The position numbers and the translations under genes were made by a program. 6,330 nt of DNA from Candidatus Daviesbacteria bacterium. GTDB lineage: Bacteria; Patescibacteria; Microgenomatia; Daviesbacterales; UBA10151. Under the pieces are notes generated by a model. The model did not search any database, was not told where the DNA came from, and saw only the letters and a list, made by a program, of their open reading frames with translations. This document shows positions 1 through 4,503 of the stretch, piece by piece; positions within the stretch are counted from its first letter, which is position 1, and each line of letters opens with the position of its first letter. The stretch is taken from positions 1-6,330 of the forward strand of contig JAUSHE010000010.1 of NCBI GenBank assembly GCA_030648435.1. The letters are read 5' to 3'.

Positions 1-299
1 CTTTCAAAGTGCGACGGGTTGTCTATATAATTTTGAACAATCAAACCTTTTACCTGGATTCTTTTTGATTCCCAGAATTTTTTTTCCGGCACCCCGTAAC
101 TGCCGAGCAGCGGATAAGTTAACACCAATATCTGGCCAAAATAAGAGGGATCTGTCAGCGATTCAGGATAGCCAACCATTCCGGTATTAAAAACCACCTC
201 GCCTGACCCCGATTTAATCGGGGCTGAGGTGGTTTGATCCGCTCCAAAAGATTGTCCTAAAAAAACTGTCCCATCGGACAGAGTTAATTTACCATCCAT
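1..299 (-). CDS. carA: Carbamoyl-phosphate synthase small subunit, N-terminal part (cut by the left window edge)
   Basis: CarA is the glutamine-hydrolysing subunit of carbamoyl-phosphate synthase and feeds ammonia to CarB for the first step of pyrimidine (and arginine) synthesis. Only about 99 residues are visible. They match the CarA N-terminal domain: LSDGTVFLGQSFG near residues 7-19, then GEVVFNTGMVGYPESLTDPS at 33-52 and QILVLTYPLLGSYGV at 56-70. The catalytic glutaminase domain lies beyond the edge. The ATG at 299 is supported by an AAAGGG Shine-Dalgarno 8 nt upstream. pyrB ends 16 nt before the start, so the two are almost surely co-transcribed. Compared with E. coli and B. subtilis CarA (from memory), residues about 26-32 (APIKSGS) are a 7-residue insertion between FGA and GEVVF. 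That insertion is encoded by a palindrome, annotated separately. The family call is secure. Confidence 0.95.
   Translation of the reverse strand, partial: MDGKLTLSDGTVFLGQSFGADQTTSAPIKSGSGEVVFNTGMVGYPESLTDPSYFGQILVLTYPLLGSYGVPEKKFWESKRIQVKGLIVQNYIDNPSHFE
191..235. repeat. Palindromic insertion inside carA, nested inverted repeat
   Basis: On the plus strand the core CCCCGATTTAATCGGGG (207-223) is a 17-nt palindrome (6-nt arms, 5-nt centre) flanked on both sides by the direct repeat CTGA (203-206 and 224-227). Around it, AAACCACCTC (191-200) and GAGGTGGTTT (226-235) form a perfect 10-bp outer stem. Core plus one CTGA copy is 21 nt, which equals the seven extra codons in CarA. On the coding strand the outer stem is followed by five T, so the structure also resembles a weak intrinsic terminator within the gene. 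The reading frame stays open throughout. That it is an inserted element is inferred from the length difference with known CarA proteins. Confidence 0.7.
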
Positions 300-315
300 A
301 ATGTTTACCCTTTTT

Positions 316-1242
316 CTAAAGTCTTCCTAACACTAAAGCCAGTAATGCTTCCCTGATATATAGACCATTCCTGGCTTGAGCAAAATATATGGCATTTGGA
401 TGCGTATCTAAGTTAGGATCAATTTCATCAATCCTGGGTAACGGATGCATAATAATACAATGTTTGGGTAAAAATTCCATCGTTTTTATATTCATCCGGT
501 AAGTATACTTTGATGCATCTCCTTTCATATACTCCTTGGGAATCCTGCCGGCATAAACTACATCCGGCTTTATTTCTGCCAGTGTTTCATTTAGCTTCTC
601 CATATTGATAGTCACATCTTGATAATCTTTCGTTTTAAACTCATCCGGCATCTCCAGTCCTTTTGGTGAAATGCCATAAATTTTATTACCCGTAAACTTA
701 AACATGGCTGCAGATAAAGCATGCATGGTTCTATAATGCTTCTGGTTGCCCACCATAGCTATTTTTAAATTATCCAGTCTGCCAAATGTTTTCAAAATAG
801 TATAAAGGTCCAACATCGTTTGTGTGGGATGTTGATTCGGGCCGTCTCCTGCATTTAAAACTGGAATCTGCGCCACATCCGCAGCTTTCTTGGCTGAAAA
901 GGCTTCCGGATGTCTGATAATTAAAACATCCGCATAAGCATCCATAATCCTGATGGTGTCTTCAAAAGTTTCACCTTTATGCATCGAAGTAGCTTCCGGA
1001 TCATCAAAACCTATTATCCCCATGCCTATTTTTTGGGCGGCTGAGCGGAAAGACTGTTCGGTTCTGGTGGATGGTTCAAAAAATAGCAGCGCAGCAATTT
1101 TGCCTTGGGCAATGGTGTAGTTAGACCGGTCTTTTTTAACAAAACTGGGATCAAACTTTTTAGCAGTTTTTAGAACATATAAAAGCTCTTCTTTGGAAAA
1201 GTCATTTATATCTATAATGTCCCGCCCTTTAAAGTTTTGCAT
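316..1242 (-). CDS. pyrB: Aspartate carbamoyltransferase catalytic subunit
   Basis: This cytosolic enzyme condenses carbamoyl phosphate with L-aspartate to give N-carbamoyl-L-aspartate, the committed step of pyrimidine synthesis. At 308 residues it has the usual catalytic-chain length. The visible active-site motifs, in order, are FFEPSTRT at 54-61 (carbamoyl-phosphate loop), S86 with HKGET at 88-92 (the swinging-loop lysine is K89), RHPE at 110-113, GDGPNQHPTQ at 132-141 with H138, YRT at 170-172 with R171, R233, and HPLPRIDEID at 266-275. All expected substrate-binding residues are present. No pyrI regulatory-chain gene is visible beside it. The ATG at 1242 lies right after the U-tract of an intrinsic terminator and has no Shine-Dalgarno, so expression probably depends on read-through of that terminator. 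carA follows 16 nt downstream. Confidence 0.97.
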   Translation of the reverse strand: MQNFKGRDIIDINDFSKEELLYVLKTAKKFDPSFVKKDRSNYTIAQGKIAALLFFEPSTRTEQSFRSAAQKIGMGIIGFDDPEATSMHKGETFEDTIRIMDAYADVLIIRHPEAFSAKKAADVAQIPVLNAGDGPNQHPTQTMLDLYTILKTFGRLDNLKIAMVGNQKHYRTMHALSAAMFKFTGNKIYGISPKGLEMPDEFKTKDYQDVTINMEKLNETLAEIKPDVVYAGRIPKEYMKGDASKYTYRMNIKTMEFLPKHCIIMHPLPRIDEIDPNLDTHPNAIYFAQARNGLYIREALLALVLGRL

Positions 1243-1250
1243 ATTTTTTC

Positions 1251-1274
1251 AAAAAAAATCCCGCCACTGCGGGG
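1251..1274 (-). terminator. Intrinsic terminator in the pyrB leader, probable attenuator
   Basis: Read on the minus strand, CCCGC, loop AGTG and GCGGG form a 5-bp all-GC stem with a 4-nt loop (an extra C-A or G-U type closing position is possible), followed by A and eight T. The pyrB ATG begins only 17 nt after the stem. No promoter fits in that gap, so pyrB transcription has to pass through this terminator. That position makes it an attenuator candidate rather than simply the end of the upstream gene. Confidence 0.75.
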
Positions 1275-1319
1275 TTAAACCATCTTTTCAACTAATTTCC
1301 TGATAAAGTATTTCCTCAT
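1275..1319 (-). CDS. Candidate 14-residue leader peptide of the pyrB-carA operon
   Basis: The ORF encodes MRKYFIRKLVEKMV and ends with TAA at 1277-1275, directly touching the 5' base of the terminator stem at 1274. A TAAGG Shine-Dalgarno (AAGG at 1329-1326) lies 6 nt upstream of the ATG. The ORF lies wholly within the RNA expected from the promoter at 1342-1370. A ribosome at the stop codon would cover the 5' arm of the terminator and block hairpin formation. This is the logic of the enterobacterial pyrL leader upstream of pyrBI. The peptide has two AGG arginine codons and is strongly basic. No homology can be claimed for so short an ORF; its support is position, ribosome site and stop placement. 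Confidence 0.45.
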   Translation of the reverse strand: MRKYFIRKLVEKMV

Positions 1320-1338
1320 AACTGACCTTAAATCATTT

Positions 1339-1361
1339 GTTAGTTTAACTGGTGAACTAAC
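1339..1361. promoter_or_regulatory. Inverted repeat in the pyrB promoter, candidate operator
   Basis: GTTAGTT (1339-1345) and AACTAAC (1355-1361) form a perfect 7-bp inverted repeat with a 9-bp spacer, covering the -10 box and most of the -35/-10 spacer of the pyrB promoter. That is a typical place for a dimeric repressor. There is no T-tract on either side, so it does not look like a terminator. It could also form a hairpin in read-through transcripts from the upstream gene. No known operator consensus is recognised. Confidence 0.4.
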
Positions 1362-1370
1362 ATCTGTCAA
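1342..1370 (-). promoter_or_regulatory. Sigma-70-type promoter for the pyrB-carA leader transcript
   Basis: On the minus strand a perfect -35 box TTGACA (1370-1365) is separated by 17 nt from TAAACT (1347-1342), a 4/6 match to the -10 consensus. The predicted start near 1336-1333 leaves about 15 nt before the leader-peptide ATG. The -35 box overlaps the TGA stop of the upstream 233-residue gene, so the two units are packed tightly. Confidence 0.6.
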
Positions 1371-2068
1371 TCCCTGCTTTGGTATGCTTCTACCAATGCT
1401 TCTACCAACCTCCTATGATAACCTTCTTCTTCAAGAGTGTTCCGAACGTCATCTCCAACAATATATTGTTCAGGATGAGAAATTGATCTTTTGGCATATC
1501 TTTCAGAAAGCGCCCATAAACCTGCGCTGCCCCATCCGCCGAAAGCTGCCCCATTGAGCACATTTAAAAAAGCTAAGAAAGACTCCTCGCCCACATCTAC
1601 ATTATGGGAAGCTACCAATCCTCCAATAATCGATCCAACAGTTATAGCTGCAATAACAGTTCTATATCTAGTTAGTTCTTTGGAAGGAAATCCTAATAAA
1701 CGAGGTCTTTTAATGAAATGTCTGGTAAAAGCAGATAAATCTCTAGCAAACTCGTCAGATGAATAGGGTTTTTTAGCAGTTCTAAGGATGGCATGAGTTA
1801 ATTCCCCCTTTGTATCATAAAGAGCTAGAGAGGAATTTATCTTGGTAGAACCATCTGGAAAATTAGGCACATCATACTCCGGGCGTTCGAAAATCTGCCA
1901 GTAAGATTGTTTAGTGGAAACATCAGGACCTCTTAAAAAACCCAACTCTTCAGCAAGTCGAGGAAGATCATCATAATCGCCTGGTTTGGTTATGGCTTCT
2001 CGGGAGAAATTGTATCGATTGCCAAGTGTATTATCCCCATCAGGAAGTCTATATATACTTCTCTCCAT
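1367..2068 (-). CDS. Unrecognised 233-residue protein with two C-terminal hydrophobic segments
   Basis: I do not recognise a family. The first 130 or so residues are polar, rich in Arg, Asp and Tyr, with no signal peptide and no catalytic motif that I can name. Two hydrophobic, glycine-rich segments follow, at about 136-153 and 163-187, joined by a short acidic turn. The last 45 residues are charged (EEEGYHRRLVEALVEAYQ). The layout suggests a soluble domain anchored by a helical hairpin, with the C-terminal tail on the same side as the N-terminus. The ATG at 2068 is the first in frame and lies about 8 nt from the predicted transcription start, without an SD, so the mRNA may be nearly leaderless. 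It ends in TGA at 1367, inside the pyrB promoter. It sits between pyrC and pyrB but shows no pyrimidine-related feature. The coding call rests on the long ORF, the well-placed promoter and plausible protein composition. Confidence 0.75.
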   Translation of the reverse strand: MERSIYRLPDGDNTLGNRYNFSREAITKPGDYDDLPRLAEELGFLRGPDVSTKQSYWQIFERPEYDVPNFPDGSTKINSSLALYDTKGELTHAILRTAKKPYSSDEFARDLSAFTRHFIKRPRLLGFPSKELTRYRTVIAAITVGSIIGGLVASHNVDVGEESFLAFLNVLNGAAFGGWGSAGLWALSERYAKRSISHPEQYIVGDDVRNTLEEEGYHRRLVEALVEAYQSRD

Positions 2069-2082
2069 ATATAATTGTCTAT

Positions 2083-2111
2083 TTTATATACTTATCAAAC
2101 ATGTTTGTCAA
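2083..2111 (-). promoter_or_regulatory. Strong sigma-70-type promoter for the 233-residue gene
   Basis: On the minus strand a perfect TTGACA (2111-2106) is followed after exactly 17 nt by TATAAA (2088-2083), a 5/6 match to the -10 consensus. The expected start is near 2076, 8 nt or so before the ATG at 2068. The promoter lies just downstream of the pyrC stop codon (2118-2120) in the 49-nt gap between the genes. Confidence 0.7.
2096..2107. promoter_or_regulatory. 12-bp perfect palindrome within the promoter, possible operator
   Basis: CAAACATGTTTG is a perfect palindrome lying in the -35/-10 spacer and touching the -35 box of the promoter at 2083-2111. A 12-bp palindrome is expected about once or twice by chance in a window of this size, so the support comes mainly from its location. 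Confidence 0.25.
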
Positions 2112-2117
2112 TAGTTA

Positions 2118-3179
2118 TTATGGGGTAAGGAGTTGCCCATATGGGCCGAAAATGTTTTGGCCGTCAAAGACTGTTTGGCCTCTTAAAACTACTTTTTTAA
2201 CTTTTCCTGTTACTTTCATTCCTGCAAACGGAGTCCAGCGGCATTTGGTATATAAGCGTTCAGCGTCCAGCGTATAGCGTATAGTTGTGTCAACTTCTAC
2301 AAAAGTATCAGGTTGATCAGGGATATTAAAAACTCTTTTGGGATTTGTATAAGTCAAGTCAATTAACTTATCAAGACTTAATCGTTTATCTTTAACAGCC
2401 GTTAGAAGAAGGGGCAAGGTGGTTTCCAGGCCCGGCACCCCATAGGCTGGTTTTTCCCCTTCTTTTTCTTCTCTGGTATGCGGAGCATGATCTGAGGCAA
2501 TCATATCAATAGTCCCGTCGGTAATCCCCTGCCATAGTGCTTGTTGGTCTTCTTTACTGCTAAGAGGCGGCCTCATCATCCCGTATGGACCCAATCTTTT
2601 AACATCCTCATCAGTCAAAAACAAATGATGACAAGTGCATTCGCAGCTAATCTTCATCCCTGTCTGTTTGGCAGATTTTATCGCTTCAACTTCTGCTTTT
2701 AGTGAAACATGACAAACATGTAATTTATTTCCAAACTTTTTAGCCAAAGCTATGGCCTTTTGCAGGGTATCTCCCTCTGCATGCACCATAACTACTTGAT
2801 TCTTTGGCCAGCCGGAAAAAACTGCCTCCAAAGCAATCTCGTCCTCTATTAGTAAATCCCCTGTTGTCTGGTTCATATAAACTTTTAGACCAAACACTTT
2901 ATCTACGACTTCCGGGAAATATTGCACACTTTTGCTGCCGGCCCCAAAATTAAATCCAACATCACAATATATTTTTCCGGTAGCCAGATTAATTTTTTCC
3001 TGCAGCGCCTGCGGGGTGACAGTAGCAATGGGATTATTGGGCATATCCAAAACAGCAGTATAGCCTCCGGCGATAGCGGCTCTGGTTCCTGTTTGAAAAT
3101 CTTCTTTTTGAGTGGCGCCCGGCTCCCGCAGGTGTACATGAACATCAATCAGTCCCGGTAGTTTAATCAAGTTTTGCAT
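2118..3179 (-). CDS. pyrC: Dihydroorotase, CAD-like type
   Basis: This zinc amidohydrolase reversibly cyclises N-carbamoyl-L-aspartate to L-dihydroorotate, the third pyrimidine step. All metal ligands expected of an amidohydrolase are present: H14 and H16 in DVHVHLRE, K99 in GLKVYMN (the carboxylated lysine), H133 in VHAE, H157 in HVCHVS, and D230 in ASDHAPHT. The 24-residue H133-H157 spacing and stretches such as PGLETTLPLLLTAV (about 249-262) and WTPFAGMKVTG near the C-terminus resemble the dihydroorotase domain of animal CAD, from memory. At 353 residues it lacks a long N-terminal beta-sandwich strand, like the CAD domain. It starts at ATG 3179 with no SD. The gap to the divergent plus-strand gene is 21 nt, so its promoter must overlap that gene or it is read from the recF unit. 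A heptamer repeat lies in its 3' part. Confidence 0.96.
   Translation of the reverse strand: MQNLIKLPGLIDVHVHLREPGATQKEDFQTGTRAAIAGGYTAVLDMPNNPIATVTPQALQEKINLATGKIYCDVGFNFGAGSKSVQYFPEVVDKVFGLKVYMNQTTGDLLIEDEIALEAVFSGWPKNQVVMVHAEGDTLQKAIALAKKFGNKLHVCHVSLKAEVEAIKSAKQTGMKISCECTCHHLFLTDEDVKRLGPYGMMRPPLSSKEDQQALWQGITDGTIDMIASDHAPHTREEKEGEKPAYGVPGLETTLPLLLTAVKDKRLSLDKLIDLTYTNPKRVFNIPDQPDTFVEVDTTIRYTLDAERLYTKCRWTPFAGMKVTGKVKKVVLRGQTVFDGQNIFGPYGQLLTP
2255..2282. repeat. Four tandem copies of a 7-bp repeat within pyrC
   Basis: On the plus strand the units are AGCGTTC, AGCGTCC, AGCGTAT and AGCGTAT, sharing AGCGT. On the coding strand they encode the stretch IRYTLDAERL. Because seven is not a multiple of three, each copy is read in a different frame. 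Loss or gain of one unit would frameshift pyrC before its conserved WTPF segment. From memory the protein is about the same length here as animal CAD, so the array does not look like a net insertion. Confidence 0.7.
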
Positions 3180-3200
3180 ATGTTATTATTTATCATATAC

Positions 3201-3467
3201 ATGGCAAAAATTAAAGGCCCCGGGTTTATTTTCCACCGGGAACTCATCAAACAGTTAATCACTTTATCTACCTCTGCCTTTGGTTTGGCAGCAGCTTTGG
3301 CCTGGAATGAAACTATCCAACAAGTGGTTAAGGACTTTATTGAACCAAGATTACCCGGTTCAGGACTTTTATCAAAATTTATTTATGCCGCACTGGTAAC
3401 GCTTTTGGCTGTGCTTATTACTTTCCAGCTTTCCCGCCTGTCCTCCCGCTGGGGAATTAAGAAGTAA
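3201..3467 (+). CDS. Small two-helix membrane protein, DUF5654-like
   Basis: This is the only plus-strand gene: 88 residues with two predicted membrane helices at about 18-40 (LITLSTSAFGLAAALAWNET) and 58-77, joined by a loop containing EPRLPGSG. The first helix, with AAALAWNE at its end, matches my memory of DUF5654, a family of unknown function common in archaea and Patescibacteria. The start at 3201 (MAKIKGPG) is preferred over an in-frame ATG at 3174, which would overlap the divergent pyrC start and add an odd hydrophobic extension. No SD is visible. Its 3' end overlaps the convergent recF end by 11 bp. Conserved-type helices and a basic C-terminus (SSRWGIKK) argue that it is real. Confidence 0.8.
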   Translation: MAKIKGPGFIFHRELIKQLITLSTSAFGLAAALAWNETIQQVVKDFIEPRLPGSGLLSKFIYAALVTLLAVLITFQLSRLSSRWGIKK

Positions 3468-4503
3468 TCCTCCCATCCTCTATCCTGAGAATTCTGGCAG
3501 AATCTAAAAAATCTTTGGGGATGTTTTCCAATTCTACTGCGGCAATGATTGTCTGTTGCCTGCTTACTATTTCTACAACATGAGCTCTATGAGGTGCATC
3601 CAACTCAGAAAAAACATCATCCAATAAGAGAATTGGTCTTTTGCCTAAAACTTTGGCCATATATTCAAGCTGCAGGAGCTTAAAAGCCAAAGTAGCCGTT
3701 CTTTGTTCCCCTCTTGAGCCATAATGGGCCAAATTTCTATCTTCCAGTAAAACGGCAAAGTCATCCCTATGTGGCCCGATCAAAGTGGCAGCAGCAGCCA
3801 CCTCCCTACCATTTGTTTCCATTAATTTTTCAACAGTAACTTCACGGGGCCTATACTCAAATTTAAATTTACCTAACGGCTCTTCCAAAGAATTAATGTA
3901 CTCAAAAAAATCTTTTCTTTTTCCGCTAATTACTTTTCCCTGCTCAACTAAACCATCAGTCCAATAATCTAATTCATCTTTCTTGCCATAACCTTCCCTA
4001 ATCCTTTTTAAAACCTTATTCCTGGCTGTTAAAAATTGCTCATATAAAGTTAGGGCTTTTTTGTAACTTGAATCTATTTGAGCCAATCCTAAATCAAGAT
4101 GCCAACGGCGCAAGGAAGGTGACCCTGTCACCATATTTATATCGGAAGGATAGAAAATAACTGCCGGCAAGTTTCCAATGAAATCTACGGTACGTCTGCC
4201 AATCCCATTTACCATAACCTTCTTTTTAAAAAGCACATCTTTACTGGGCCGGTTAATAATCACCAGTAGTCCATTATCTTCTGTAAATCCTTCTACTTTG
4301 GCAAATTCTTCCCCTTGTTTGATCAATTCCTCTTCCGTTTCTGCCCTCAAGGATTTTGTCGTAGAAAGAAGATAAATCGCCTCCAATAGGTTGGATTTTC
4401 CGGCAGCATTATTACCCACTAAAATAGTAGGACGGGTATCAAAACTCACCTCCAGCGATGAGTAATTCCTGAAATTAGCGAGATTGATCTGCTTTAAAAA
4501 CAT
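3457..4503 (-). CDS. recF: DNA replication and repair protein RecF
   Basis: RecF is an SMC-like ATPase that binds gapped DNA and, with RecO and RecR, loads RecA for recombinational gap repair. At 348 residues it is of normal length. Visible motifs are the N-terminal LKQINLANFRNY, Walker A GNNAAGKS at 30-37, the family motif GPHRDDF at 243-249, the ABC signature GSRGEQRT at 262-269, Walker B ILLLDD at 291-296, and the D-loop SELD at 299-302. All key ATPase elements are intact. Its start overlaps the MFS gene end by 29 bp, and a strong SD (GGAGG at 4514-4510, 6 nt from the ATG) sits inside the MFS coding sequence, so it is likely translationally coupled. No dnaA, dnaN or gyrB lies in the window, unlike the classic recF neighbourhood. 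Confidence 0.97.
   Translation of the reverse strand: MFLKQINLANFRNYSSLEVSFDTRPTILVGNNAAGKSNLLEAIYLLSTTKSLRAETEEELIKQGEEFAKVEGFTEDNGLLVIINRPSKDVLFKKKVMVNGIGRRTVDFIGNLPAVIFYPSDINMVTGSPSLRRWHLDLGLAQIDSSYKKALTLYEQFLTARNKVLKRIREGYGKKDELDYWTDGLVEQGKVISGKRKDFFEYINSLEEPLGKFKFEYRPREVTVEKLMETNGREVAAAATLIGPHRDDFAVLLEDRNLAHYGSRGEQRTATLAFKLLQLEYMAKVLGKRPILLLDDVFSELDAPHRAHVVEIVSRQQTIIAAVELENIPKDFLDSARILRIEDGRITS

Noticed and set aside
1340..1363. Seven-codon ORF MLVHQLN upstream of pyrB as a leader peptide
   Set aside because: It lies upstream of the predicted transcription start, has no ribosome site and ends too far from the terminator. The ORF at 1275-1319 fits much better.
1243..1366. PyrR-binding RNA element or another known riboswitch in the pyrB leader
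   Set aside because: I see no match to the conserved PyrR binding loop, and the leader downstream of the promoter is too short for the alternative antiterminator structures of the Bacillus pyr system.
1367..1369. Recoded TGA (glycine) as in Gracilibacteria or Absconditabacteria
   Set aside because: TGA ends the 233-residue gene at a sensible place next to a promoter, and no other gene has internal TGA, so the standard bacterial code fits.
1491..1766. 91-codon open frame on the plus strand
   Set aside because: It is antisense to the 233-residue gene, has no ribosome site or promoter, and shows no recognisable protein features. The minus-strand frame has a strong promoter.
2903..3148. 81-codon minus-strand frame overlapping pyrC
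   Set aside because: It is an alternate frame of the same strand inside pyrC, whose frame holds all catalytic motifs.
3174..3200. N-terminal extension of the DUF5654-like protein from an ATG at 3174
   Set aside because: It would overlap the divergent pyrC start codon and add a hydrophobic nine-residue stretch not typical for the family; the ATG at 3201 is a better start.
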